From: Ananas comosus
Taxonomy: Eukaryota; Streptophyta; Magnoliopsida; Poales; Bromeliaceae
Assembly (NCBI RefSeq): GCF_001540865.1
Contig: NC_033631.1
Location: forward strand, 518,687 to 582,686
DNA: 64,000 nt
Direction of reading: 5' to 3'
Shown here: positions 49,233-61,901 of the stretch, one piece after another
Layout of the letters: the number at the start of each line of letters is the position of its first letter
Position numbering within the stretch: the first letter of the stretch is position 1
Translations under genes and position numbers: made by a program
Notes under the pieces: model-generated
Database searches by the model: none
What the model saw: the letters and a program-made list of their open reading frames with translations, nothing else
Told to the model about the DNA's origin: nothing

Positions 49233-49594
49233 GGCTAAATTACATAAAACCTTCCTATCAAAACCCGATTTTTTACTTTCCCTCCCTGTCATTTAAAAAC
49301 CCATACTTTACCCCCTTATAAAATAAAAAATGTTCACTTCACCCCATGCCGTTAGTAATCCGTTAGGGTTCCGTTTATAAAATATTATTATATTTTTTTT
49401 TATGCCAAAAATGCTCTCAACGTACTCTCCTGTGAACATGGTGAGCGGCAAAATGGTCATTTTACTATCACAGTTCACACCGTACCCCCTATGAGCATTT
49501 TTCATTTTATAAGGAGGCAAAGTGTAGATTTTTAAATGACAGGAGGGGAAGTGAAAAATCGGATTTTGATACGGGGGTTTTTTGTAATTTAGCA
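49233..49594. mobile_element. MITE with 9-bp target duplication (Mutator-like)
   Basis: 362 bp with ends GGCTAAATTACA and (reverse complement) TGCTAAATTACA, the inverted ends continuing into the CAAAACCCGATTTTT words. Flanking TTCTTTTTA occurs on both sides (49224-49232 and 49595-49603). No protein. Different family from 46935-47357. Confidence 0.8.
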
Positions 49595-49603
49595 TTCTTT
49601 TTA

Positions 49604-49754
49604 TGCTACCTACAAGGAACAATTCGATTGCTTTTAGTGGCTCCCTGAAAGAGAGGCTTTCGGTTTCTCACGTTTTCGTCCGCGTAATAAAAGTGAATTA
49701 AGCCAGTTTATTACTGCCGACTTTCAATGTTTAGTAGTTTAAAAATAGCTTCTG

Positions 49755-49791
<37 letters not shown>

Positions 49792-50065
49792 GGTTGATTA
49801 CATTTTTTCTTAAAGTTTAGGAGGTCTCAGATGGGTTTCTGGGTATCGTATTTTCTGCCAAAACATCAAATCATGAAGTCGAGAAATTAACATTAGCTGT
49901 AGAAATGCCAGCATATCGAGCCCTTGCGATGCAGGTACTAACAAACATTCACACACATCTCATTGGAAATAATAACGCGACAAAAGGCACAAAATCGAGG
50001 AAGAAAACATAAACATAAAAGATTACGCAAGTGAGACTTCACCTTTCTATCTCGACGACTAAAGG
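49604..50065. other. Intergenic stretch with a (TA)n tract
   Basis: Contains (TA)n at 49759-49787; the part nearest 50066 is probably the 3' UTR of the next gene. Nothing else seen. Confidence 0.5.
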
Positions 50066-52247
50066 CTACTCATCTCCATTGACAGGTACTATAGACTCGT
50101 CAACGTCCACATCCGACACAGCAACTGCAGGAACAATCGCGAGGCTTTCGACAGGTCCAACTGCTGAAAATGGTAAGAATAAAATACTCAGACAAACCGA
50201 ACTAACAAAGGGCAGAAGAAAGCACAAGTCTATGCTGAAAAGTTTGGTCACCTTCAACTTCTTCTTTTAGCCAATCTTGAGCACACACCAAGGCTTCGAC
50301 GGTCATCGGGTCCATCGGGCTGAGGTACTCATTGAGTATCCTAGCTTCATTATCTAACGGAACGATTGATACCGGAATAGCCAAAATATCACGAGCCATC
50401 GCAGAGAGGACGGGATATTTTGCCGCAAAGGATTTCCACCACGCTAAAATGTCGAAATTATCGGAAGGACCTTTAGGGCGATACACGGCTTCCTCAAAGT
50501 ACATATCCAAGTCGGATTTCAACGTCTGGCCGGAAGATGTCTCTTGTAGATATTGGTCGAGTCCCCTTTGCGCATCCGATAGCGTGGAGCGAGAAAAGGT
50601 CTTAGATTCAGCAGCCCCATTTGCATAGTTAGAGCTGCTGATGCCCCCGCTGTTCACGACATAGCACAGGAAGGTTTGATCTTTACTAGCTAACTGGAAA
50701 GCATACTCATTGTACAGGCTTGTAAAACACTTACGGATACTCTCAATCCTCTCCTTGGCTGTATTTGGGTCAGTATAGATTAGCTTAAAGAAGTATTCCA
50801 CGGATTTCATCTTGTATCGAGGATCCAAAATAGAGGCAAAGGCCATTACCATTCTCGTCACACCCCAATACTGCTCGAATTTCTCAAACATGTGCGAAGC
50901 CATCGAAGCGACAATAGAATACCGGCTGTCGCACCATGTCTTTAGAAGTAAGTGAATGCCGCAAATCTCATTGAAATAAAGATTTGAGGTTGGCTTTTCC
51001 GTGCCCGAGAGCTTCTCCATCGTGTGATAAAGGATGTCGAGACATTCTGTAAGCGCTTTTACTTCAGCCCAATCGTTCGAAGAGAGAAAATCCTGATACT
51101 CCGGATCCCATTCGGCCAAGCGAGTAAAGGCTTCTTGATAATGGCAGGCAGCTTCGAGCATCACGAACACAGGAGCCCAGCCGTCTGGAGAATCAACAAG
51201 AAGCGGCTTCTCAGTTTCCGCTGCCTTCTGAAACCTAATGAATTTTTCTTCCGAGGATTTGACGTAGTGCACACAAGCCCGAACTCTATTAATCAACTCA
51301 GCTGCGAACTCTATACCTTCTTGAATGATAAGATTCAGCATACACGCACAAGAACGTACTAGTAATAGATCGCCGTTCAACACGAGGAAGCCCTTTGACC
51401 TAAGGGAACGTAGAAGCTCTCTTCCGACCAATTCACTAGCTGTACAATTGTCTAAAACAATGCTTACTAACTTCTTATCAATACTCCACTCACTAAACTT
51501 GTCCAAAATTGTTCTAGAAATATCTTCCCCGGTGGAAGAAGCATCTATGTGTACGAAATTGAGGAACTTCTTTTTGAGTTTCCATTCGTTGTCAAGGTGT
51601 TCGATGTAATGGCAAGTCAAAGACATGTACTGTTGGACATTTTCCTTTGACCTCCACATGTCAACAGAGATGCTGACTCGGCAGTGGAGCTTCTTATCGA
51701 ACACTTCGCGGAGCTGGAGCTTCGCGCTCTCATAGATCCGCATGCAGTCGATTTTAACAGCCTCGTAGGGCGTGATCTTGAAATTGGGTTGGAGGTTGCG
51801 GACAAAGGCCCGGAACCCGACATCGTCGACTATGGAAAAGCGGTAGCCGTGCTGGACGATCATGCGGGCAAGGTCCTGTCGGCTGACTTCCTGATCGAAG
51901 TGTGGGTGGGATGCCACGTCGTTGGCAGCGGTGGCAGCATTTTGGGGTTTGAGGAGGAGGCGGCGGACGAGAAGCTTCCTGCGTTTGGACACGCGTTTTG
52001 TGGAGAGGCAGGTGGCAAGGTGGTTCTTGAGGTGGGTGGTACCACTGCGGCTGCTTGCTGTCAGCTGCCTCTTGCAGTGGTGACACACCGCGACAAAGCT
52101 CCCATCAGCGCGCCGCTCCTTTGTGAAGTCGTTCCACACTGCCGAGCGCAGTTTCCGAGCACGTGGGTTGTGCGGCAACAGTGCCGCAGCATTCCCGTCA
52201 ATAGCTGCTACCGCTGCAGCGGCAGCGGCGCCTTCAGGTTCCGCCAT
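50066..52247 (-). CDS. BED-finger hAT-derived protein, RICESLEEPER/DAYSLEEPER-like
   Basis: Exon 52247-50252 and last exon 50163-50066, joined by GTGACC...TTTTCAG in phase, give 697 residues, about the length of plant RICESLEEPER/DAYSLEEPER proteins. The ATG of MAEPEGAAAA is used; the longer frame upstream has no ATG and crosses a splice acceptor. Seen in order: a BED zinc finger (CHHCKRQL...THLKNHLATC, about residues 25-75), a basic stretch (KRVSKRRK), the hAT ribonuclease-H-like core (VSISVDMWRS, SIVLDNCTAS), and the hAT dimerisation region (FDILAWWKSFAAKYPVLS, about residues 595-660). The last exon adds an acidic tail (VSDVDVDESI). No inverted ends or target duplication are seen around it and it has a spliced leader, so a domesticated host gene is more likely than a transposon. 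Relatives bind DNA in the nucleus. Confidence 0.85.
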
Positions 52248-52278
52248 AGTGCGAATTAAGGTAGTGATCTCATAAAAT

Positions 52279-54870
52279 CTGAGGAAAAAATAGAAACAAT
52301 GTGCGCATAAATCAGAAAACAACTTTTTCGTAGTTGCAATGAGGACAAATAACTTCAACTTGGACGGAAAACAAATCACACTCTTTAATTACCATTGTAA
52401 TGAAGCTTGATTTATTGCAACCGAACACAAATTATTTTATGCTATTTGAATTGATTCAAACAACTAATAATTTCGTGCAAAGAGCCTCATCAATGGATAT
52501 GTTAACTAGCGAGACTGAACAACTAGTGAGGCTTTGTCGTTTATCAAATCAAGCTTCATATGTAATATTGCAATGGAAAATAAATTAATGAATTACTTAC
52601 ATAACAAAGTTGGTAGATCAAACTGTAATTAGGAATGGTTAGCTAGTTTTTATGATCAAACAAATCAATTGATCAACAGTAAGAAGTCAAATACTGAATA
52701 TGTATAAATTTTTCCATAAAAAAGAAGAATAATCACACAATAAGATTACTAGAAAATTGTAGTAGGCTAATAGCGGAGATCGAAGGCAAAGCATTCAATC
52801 AAACAACAAATCAGCAAGGACTTGAGAAGAAGAAAATAAAGAAAAATCTAATTTTTCCACCCAAAAAAAAAAAAGAAATAATAAGCTAACACGAAAGAGA
52901 GTGTGCTTTAATGATCTTAACCCTATTACTAATTCTTCTTCCAAATAAGAAGAAAAAGAGCATGGTATTGTCAAAATTACAGATATATGGATCATAAATA
53001 AGCATAGAGTAGTTCAAAGACGGAAACATTAAGGTTTTGCTTTCAGATTGGGATATCAACAAAGTGAATTAGTGGGGTTTTATGATACTAACCCAATATA
53101 AATTTTTCCAATAAACTAAGAAGAAAAATAACATGCTAAGATCCAAATCAGAGAATAGCTCCAAATTATAAATGAAATCTCATATAGAAAATAGGAGCAG
53201 AGCGCATCCAAGACAAAAAAAATATTAGGATTTTACACGAAATTGGGAGACCAAAGAAGCAAAAATTTAGCAGGGCTTTATGATCTTAAACAGAGATTCG
53301 TAGAAAAGTAACATTACAATATTAAATTTTCGAAGGGGTCTTCAAAATTCTAACAAGATATTCATAGAGAACCGGAGTAATCAGATGTGATACAAAGGAA
53401 TAGGGTTTAGCCTTGAGGTTGCAAGATAGAAGAAGCGAAAATTTAGAGTGCTCTAAAATGATACTAAACAGAGATCGCTGAGAATTAGAGAAGACAAGAT
53501 CAAAAAAAAAAAAAATCACCAAATTTAGGGTTTTACTATGAAATTGTGGATCAAAGAAGCAAATATTTGGTGCGGTTTAAGATCCTAAATGGATATTTGT
53601 ATGGGGGAGAAAAAGAGAGCCACATCAATATTCAAAGCAGTCTCCAGGTTTTAACAAGAGATTCGTCAACAATCGCAGCAGGTGAGATCAAACACCAAAC
53701 AATTTAGGGTTTCACTATGAAATTGAGTAAAATCGAAGAAGCGAAAATTTAGTATGATTAAATTATAAGCAGAAATTCACAGAGATTGGGTTATCAGAAG
53801 AGCGCAAAGTTACGAGGGTTTATGATCTCTTAACCCTACTATAATTTCTCTGCCAAAATAAGAACGAAATAGCATGATAGGATGAAAAATTCGAAGAAAT
53901 CTCATAACTTTAAACAAGAGATTCGCCGAGCATCACAGCATAAATGATCAAATAGCAAGAAATTTAGGGTTTTACTATGAAATCGTGAGATCAAAAAGGC
54001 GAAGATTTAGTGTGCTTTAATGATCCTAAACAGAAATTTGTAGAAAGAAAAAAAAAAAAAGATTGTAACAAGTATACGTTGAGAATCTCTGTAGATGAAA
54101 TAGTGAGATCGAACAGAGCAGAGCTTTGTAGGATCCAAAAAGCAAGCTAAGATCAAAATTAATAGAAATCTCCAAACTTTACAATAGAATAATCGAGAAC
54201 CGACGCATACGAGATCAAACAGCAACAAATTAGGGTTTTACCACGAAATCATGGGATCGAACAGAGATTTGTAGGAACCAAAATAACAAGCTAAGATTAA
54301 ATTCGTAGAATTCTCCAACTTTAACGAGAGACTGGCAGAGAACCGACGAATACAAGATCAAACAGCAATAATTTAGGGTTTTACCACGAAATCATGAGAT
54401 CGAACAGAGATGTGGGAACCAAAAAAACACGCTAAGATCAAAATTTCGTAGAAATCTCCAAATTTCAACGAGAGACTCATCGAGAACCGACGCATACGAG
54501 ATGAAACAGCAACAACTTGGGGTTTTACCACGAAATCTGAGATCGAACAGAGTTGTAGGAACCAAAAAAACACGCTAAGATAGAAATCTCCAAATTTCAA
54601 CAAGAGGCCCATCGAGAACCGACGCATACGAGATCAAACAGCAACAACCTGGGGTTTCTACCGCGAAACCCCGAGATCGAAGAAGCAAACGAGAGGGAGG
54701 TACCNGGGCCGGCGAAGAGGCGGCGATCGGCGCCGACCACGGCGGAGCTCGTCGTCGTCGTCGGCGGCGGCGGCGGTGGCGGCGGCGGCGGCGGAGAGGG
54801 AGGAGGAGGAGGAGCGGAGCAGGGGCGAGAAGCGAAATAAACCCGTAACCCGATACGCCTCTCTTAACAA
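52279..54870 (-). promoter_or_regulatory. 5' UTR exon and long repeat-filled leader intron of the hAT-derived gene
   Basis: On the minus strand a GC-rich leader (54870 to about 54705; GCC and GTC repeats) is followed by G|GTACCTCC and an intron of about 2.4 kb ending TTTTTCCTCAG at 52279, 31 bp before the ATG. The intron contains at least five degenerate tandem units of about 100-145 bp between 53500 and 54690, each with GAGAACCGACGCATACGAGAT...TTAGGGTTTTACCACGAAAT-like words. The single 'n' at 54705 sits beside the donor. Gene structure is inferred from splice signals. Confidence 0.55.
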
Positions 54871-55080
54871 ATTCGGGTTGAGAGGATGATGATGTCGTGC
54901 CCTAGCCCACCGACCTTTTGGAATTTATTTTTCTTATTTTTTTTAATTTTTTTATTATTATTATTATTATTTTGTAACGAATTGGATTAGGGAGGGGAAT
55001 GGACGGCTGGGATGCGAGTGGGAGAGTGGAGATGGACGGAGGAGATTTGTGGGGCTTGGGTTTGTTTTTTTGTTAATTAA

Positions 55081-55114
<34 letters not shown>

Positions 55115-56222
55115 TTTGAGTAGGATTTGGTGTGGGGTGTTTTAAGATGATGATAAGGATGAATCAGAATCCAAGCTTAGTTGGATTAATATTCACAAAT
55201 TCATATAACACACTATATTCATAATACCTGCTTTTAAATATAAATTTTTACTAGGGCTTTACGTAGAAATTTTACTTTAGTACCATATAATTTTTACTTT
55301 TTCATTAATTTAATAAAAAAATTAACAAAGTAGATAATAAAAAAGAAAAACAAAATCACATAATATAAAAATAAAATAGTTTAAACCACAATATACTAAA
55401 ATGAAAAAGTATTGAACCACTGATGGTCTCTAAGTCGAGTGGCAAAAAATTTGGTGGTTAGTATCCGGAATCTTAAGTTCGAATTCTAATTAATTCATAT
55501 TTTCAGCTAAGTTCACGGGATTGTTTTTTTATGCGATAGAGTGGACAGATTAGCAGCGAAATGCTTACATTCTAAATATGTACAAAATATTTTTGACAAC
55601 CAAAAAAACAGTATATTTTTTTCTTCTTTTAAAAGTGTCTTTTCTCACGCAACCAGATTATTGAAATTATATTGCAAATTAACCAATAGTTAAAAAAAAT
55701 AGGAAAGTCGATCCAACAGGAACATCAAAACCTTCATTTCCCCGTCAACAGAAAAATAGCAATAAATAGTGTAGAACTATTATGCTATTAAAAATATAGA
55801 GAATTTAATATTTTTAATTTTTTTTAACCCTTGGATCAAAAATTATACGGTTAAAATAATTACGGTCCCCCAATATCTTTAAAATTGAGTGGTTCCTACG
55901 AAATAACAGTATTAGTCCAAAAGTTAAAAATAATTAAAAGCACTGATCAATAGGCCAAAAATTCAAAAGTATCATAGTACAGTAGCTCTACTCTCTCTCT
56001 CTCTCTCTCTCTCTATAAATATCCATTGCACAAACCATACTCCGAGAGAAGCAAAAAGCTAAACAAAGAAAAAAAGAACTAAAAAAACTAAAAAAAAAAA
56101 AAATCACATTCTGATAGAAAAGTTAAATGGTACAAAGAAAGAGAGGGATTGTGATGAAAAAAAAAAAAGAAAAGAAGATACATCATCATCACATTTGCCG
56201 CATCTGGGATGTAATATATGTG
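54871..56222. other. Intergenic AT-rich DNA between two minus-strand genes
   Basis: Contains the promoter region of the hAT-derived gene (from 54870 rightwards), (ATT)n at 54955, (TA)n at 55083-55112 and (CT)n at 55988-56014. The last part is probably the 3' UTR of the next gene. No other gene is supported. Confidence 0.5.
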
Positions 56223-59200
56223 CTACATGGTTTCGAGCAACATGGCTCGGACTTTCGCTCTCAGCTCGTTCGGGACGTCGGCCACAGCAGCAGCGGAGCC
56301 CGCTGGTTGCGTCTCCACTTGCGACTTTTCTACAGTCCTCGACTCGCTCCCCTCTCCCCGGCCGTCGTCCCTTTCCCTTTTAGACCGTGAGCGGTGTTTC
56401 CGCCTCGAACACCCGTCTCGACTCTCGTCCTCGGAACTGTCATCGTGGTTGTCGTTATCCCCGTCCCTGTGTTTAGACCTGGAGCTCTTTTTATGCCGAC
56501 GACTACGACTAATTTCTTCTTCTTCTGAAGAGCTACTATGTTTACGATGATGGCGGTGGTGATGCCGAGACAAATGCCGCTTCCTGTGTTTGTGATCATG
56601 ATCATGATCATCATCATCCCTGCTATGGCCGGTGGAATGTTCCGACCGGTGCTTCTTCCTCGAGTGCTTATGGCGTTCCTTCGAGGACTCGTCTTTCTCT
56701 TCTTCTTCTTCTTCCTCCTCCCGAGAATGACGTTTCTTTCTAGACTTGTTATCCCCATTGTTATCGTGCTTGGTGGTATCGAAGGGAACCGAGCTTCCTT
56801 CTCGCTCCTTGGCCACAGGATCCGACTCCCCGCCGGACCTAGCAGAACCAGCGGCGTTGGAAGGCTCTGCCGATCCGCTGCGAGCAGCGACAGACGAACC
56901 GACCAGCCCGTCTAACGGGGGGTGGCCGCCGCTCTTTATCATGGCGGCGAACATCTTGGCCCGCTTCAGCCGCTCCGCCTTCAGCTTCTGCTCCTTCGTA
57001 AGCGAGGCTTCCGAGGAGTCGGCTTCTCGGGACGCCACAAGGGCCGCCGTCTTCGCAATCGCGTTCGCAATCCAGACGTCGTCTTTGGTCGATTGCAAAG
57101 AAGAGCCGGTTTCATTTTCGGACGCAAACTTGGAGAGCGAGGCCCGGCCCGACCCTGATCCCTCTGCTGAAACGTTTCGTCCGCCGTTGGCGGGACTCGC
57201 ACCCCTCGTGGCCGCCAGGACAATGGCCGCAGCTTCTTCCATGCTGACCTCGCGCTGTTTGGGGGGTTGTTCAGGATCCTTCTTTGGCCCTCTGGCGATC
57301 ACCATCTTAAACTTCTCCTTCCTCTGCGAGTCATGTAGCCAACTGTCCGGCTCTTCCGAGCTCCGATCGAAAGCAGCAGATTCCCTAGAAGTTGCTCTGT
57401 GGGCCCTTTTCTTACTTCCTCCGTGACTGTTTACGTCAAGCTTCTGATCCGATGAGCTCTTGCCGTGCAGCTTGGCCTGCAAAAGCAGAAAACAAAAAAC
57501 AGAATTAAGTTCAGAGAGAATTTCCCACCGGTTTAAATATTTTTCTCCTCCAACACTACGAAATGGTGCGGTTTCAAGATTTTATACCCTCAAAAGCATC
57601 CAAATGGATGCGGTTGGACAACGCATTCTCAAACAAGAACTATGTTATTTTTCTTTAGCAGAAATTGCAGTGATGTTAGTAAATAAAATACGTAAAACCA
57701 ACATAAAGCGGTTAAGAGTAAAGCATGTCGCGAATAACAATTAATGAGGACATACAGAACATCTGCAGAATACTCGGACCGCTGTGTGAGAATCTAAACA
57801 AAGTGCGCAGGAAAACTGTGTATTGCGATTTGCGAAGAAACCGTGCAGCAAAAGCTTTCTCTAATAATAGTGAAACAGAAACTTAGAAGAATGAATATCT
57901 GATAAATTACTGCATTAATGAACACCATCAGGCCAAATATCCAGTTGTGATCCCACATAACTTTGCTACCTATCCCTAGAATAGCCACTTTTTCCTTATC
58001 CTCGAACCAAACGATACCTAAGTGGCTAGTATCAAGAATTGAACCAGCAACCGTCACAACTTGCGATCCCCAATAAATTATCAATGCACCACACAATGGG
58101 CTCTTATCGTATGAGAAAACAAAAACGGCATTGAATTAAAATACGAACTCATGCAGTGTAATTGGTTAAAGAAAAAAGGTATAGTAAGCAGTTGAAGTGC
58201 ATCAGCATTTAACTTGTTCAACACAGGAACTTACCCGAGGGTTCAGAGATCAAGTGTAAAAACATCATATGCACTTGGAACAAAATCCACATGTTTTTAT
58301 AAGAAACAGTTGTCACAAAAGCCAGAAGAAACAACAAAACAATATTAAATCTTCATGATTACATAAGATACAACTGCACTTGAAGAAATATTATCAGCTA
58401 TACAAGAAAATAACCAAACTAGTGCAGTAGTTACAAAGTGGTAAAACGAATAAAAACAATTGAGAGCAGGAAAAGTGAAAGGAATAAAAGAAGGAAATTT
58501 TCTGTCTGTTGTGAACTAGTACAGAATTTAAACTTACCTTGCAAATTCATATATTAAATGTAAAAGCCATCATATATACTTAAGATCTGAAACTTAAGTG
58601 CCAAATTTAGTGTTCACAAGAATACAACCAGTATATAGACAACCAGTCACCGAACACTAGGCAGGCACCTAAGATAAGTAAATTGAAAAAGAAAAAGAAA
58701 AAAAAAAAGGTGAAAGTAGAAATCCACAAAATTGTTAAAGCATTACATAGGACAAAAAAGACTTTAGTTTTTTCTCCTTAACAGCTAAAATTAGAAAACA
58801 ATGTATAAAATGAACATAAGATTGCTTGATACCAAAAAAAAAAAACAAAAGCAGCTAAGAAAAAGTAGCTTAAACATTTACTTACGAATTGCCGAAAAAA
58901 AAGAATTTCAAGATATCATTTACGCATCAAAGAAATTCAAAATAACCAGTAAAAAAGAGATATTTTTACCATAAAATGCTCATATTTCTCAGGAATAACA
59001 ATCTTTATCAACCAACAAATAATACAAATTAAAGAAAATAAGAAAATCATATGTTCATGAGCCATACCAGATAGTATAGGTGAGTGCCATAATTTTCTGA
59101 CTGTTAAGATCAGTATCTCAGTGACTAAAACAAAAACCTTTGAGAAAAACTAAATATTTCAGCTGTCAAGAAATATTTAATGTTCAGAAGGGGTATAAAG

Positions 59201-61868
59201 ATAAAAGACCAACAGAAATTTCACCACCCAACACCTTTTTATTGTTCAGAAAGTATTTACCTTACCGACGCACACCCAGTTGACACTTACAGTGGACCAC
59301 GCCAACACGTGTGACACACACCCAGTTGACACTTATCGTGGACCACTCCAAATTCCTAAAGTTTGACTACAAAACTATTTTGTTCTTTTAATTAAATGCA
59401 TAGTATCTCCTTTTCTATTAGAAAGAAGTTCCTACATGCAATTTTGAGAGGGATAAGTGTAAATTACCAGAGGAAGAAGAGTTTCCAAATTAGATCCAAT
59501 CTAAAATGGGATCTTCTCTAATTATGAATTCATAATAAGAAGGAATGGATAAAACATATGTTAGAAAACAAACAGCCTTCTCTTTGATTTTCATTATCTC
59601 CTTTGTATAATTTTCTGTCTTTTCATAACTCAGACCCTAATACATTATACATCCTCATTGCAATTGAATATTATGTATTTTCCATTTCATAGTTAAAACC
59701 AATGTAGTTGATCAACCTTTTTTTTGCAATTGGTACTTGAATATATTAAGAGAGCATTGTTAGACTTATAAGCACGTCAATTTTAAATGGCAAAGCTTAA
59801 GGAAAATCACCTCACGAGCTTCTTCGAGAATCTTCAAATAATATGAATGATATTGGTGTGATGGAAGAAGAAATGGAAATCGCCCTATTGTCTTATCTTG
59901 CTCAATAAGCACTGCTTCAAACTCCTTCCCATTCCTGAGAATGAACTCCACTATTTTCTCCATCATCCTTTTAATGGAAGATGGAGGCTCCAAAATTAAT
60001 GGCTTTCTATCAGATACACCAGACTGCAGACTGTGCAGCTTGTCCACAGAACTAGGAACTTGACCAACTCCATCTTTAACTTTCTTGCTGCCTGTAGCAC
60101 TTATAGTGCCAACGCTAGAAAACTGGTTACTTTTAATAGAGATGACCTTCTCCTTAGAAGGAACGGCAGCAGAAGTGGTAAGTTTAGTTGCTTCTTTGTC
60201 TTTCAACACCTCGGATGTAGAAGATTCACGAGCTTTGCTGGTTGCAATAGTATTGTTTTCAGGTTCCATGCTTTTTGAATCAGCTGGAAGCATGCTATCA
60301 TCATCATCTCCGGACCCATACACAGATCCAAGCAAGGATAATGCCCCACCGCCAGCAACAGACTCCTGATCCTCTTCATTTTCCAATTCCTTATCTTTTG
60401 TGTTTTCCGCTGAAGTATGCCTGACCTCATTTAGAAGCTGAGGGTGATCAACAAGGTAGCGGAAGTATGCATGAAGATGATTGTCGGGCATTAAGAATCC
60501 AAACGTCGGATTATCCCCCTGCTTTACCCTCAACACAATCTCTGATTGTCCTCCATGCCTGCTCACAAAAAGAGCCGTTCGTGCAATTATTTGATGCACC
60601 TTTTCAGTCGGAGGCTGAAAAAGAAAACAAATAAAAAGAAAAGAGTCTAAATAATGATTGTATACCGCATAAGTAATCAAACTATTTTTCAGAGATAAGA
60701 ACACCTCGGATGCTAATAATAGTATATAGCATTAGAATAGAAACAGAAAACATGAATTGCCATCTTGTTTTTAGGTTTTGTTGCATATAGCACATATTAT
60801 CATTCTTTATCCCACCTGCCTACTCCTTACGTCAAGACACATCACAAGGAAACACGGTGCCCATGAATGGCAATATTTAGTAAGAACTTCAACTCTGCTC
60901 CAAGGATCTGAAATTTAGGACATGTAAGCCTTAGAAGAAAAACATGCACCTTGAACGAGTATTGCTGGGCCAACTGGAGAAGAACTAAATAACAATCTAC
61001 AAGGAACATTATTCCATGTCATCGGCCAAAAAAGAATCTAAACCGGTGAAAAATGGTTTAACACATACAGCTAGCACTTACTAGGTTGCTTAATAAGTTT
61101 TCCGGAACTGGGAAAGGTGGACGATAACAAGAATTTTCCATTCCAGGATCAGTTCTCTTGGCATCAGATAAACCATCATTATCGCCATATGAGAAAGGAA
61201 CAGACTGATAAGCACCTTGAGCAGTTGCATCTGAACCTGACAAGCAAAAAGTACAAAGCAAATAAGAATAAATATATTGGGGAAAAAAAGAGTTCAAGTC
61301 AAAAGCAGTTCATAAAATGAGGTGGTAAAGAGAATAGAAGATGAAGTATATGGAAGTTTCTTACTTGAACTTGTGACAGATGCTCATGAGATAACAAAAC
61401 CCTTCCTGCAAACTTAGAAATTCATATGTAACATGATACAATTAGCATGCAACCCTTCTATGCATGCCCTGTTACTGCTATTGAAATTATGGAAAATCTA
61501 CCTACGCAACATAACCCCGGAAATTATTACAAAAGGAAAAAAAGAAGCAAATCAAACTCTTTCCTTTGTGATTTTATGACTTCAATTGAAAGGTGTTTCT
61601 TAATCAGCCAAGTTAAAAAGGAATAAAAATAACCAAATAAATATGAGAGGAATTGAGTTTCTTGAGCTACGATCAAATTTTTTGACAAAATTCGTTTCAG
61701 CAAATTGCTATTAATCATCCACACTCAAACAGGAACTTCAAAGTATGATTATAAATTTTTTCTGGATGAACTCTTCCAAAACCACTAGGATCAGCCGTAC
61801 AATTTGAAATACCCAAACTTTTGGCATCAACCATTTACAAGAATTAAGATTAGGACATTTAAGAAGAC

Positions 61869-61901
<33 letters not shown>

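Noticed and set aside
56330..57426. Other long frames over the SFSWAP-like last exon (56330-56758, 56746-57426 and others)
   Set aside because: Shadows of the RS-rich exon 56223-57476.
57794..58096. 100-codon minus-strand frame in an intron
   Set aside because: No family match, no splice signals fitting the host gene, intron-like composition.
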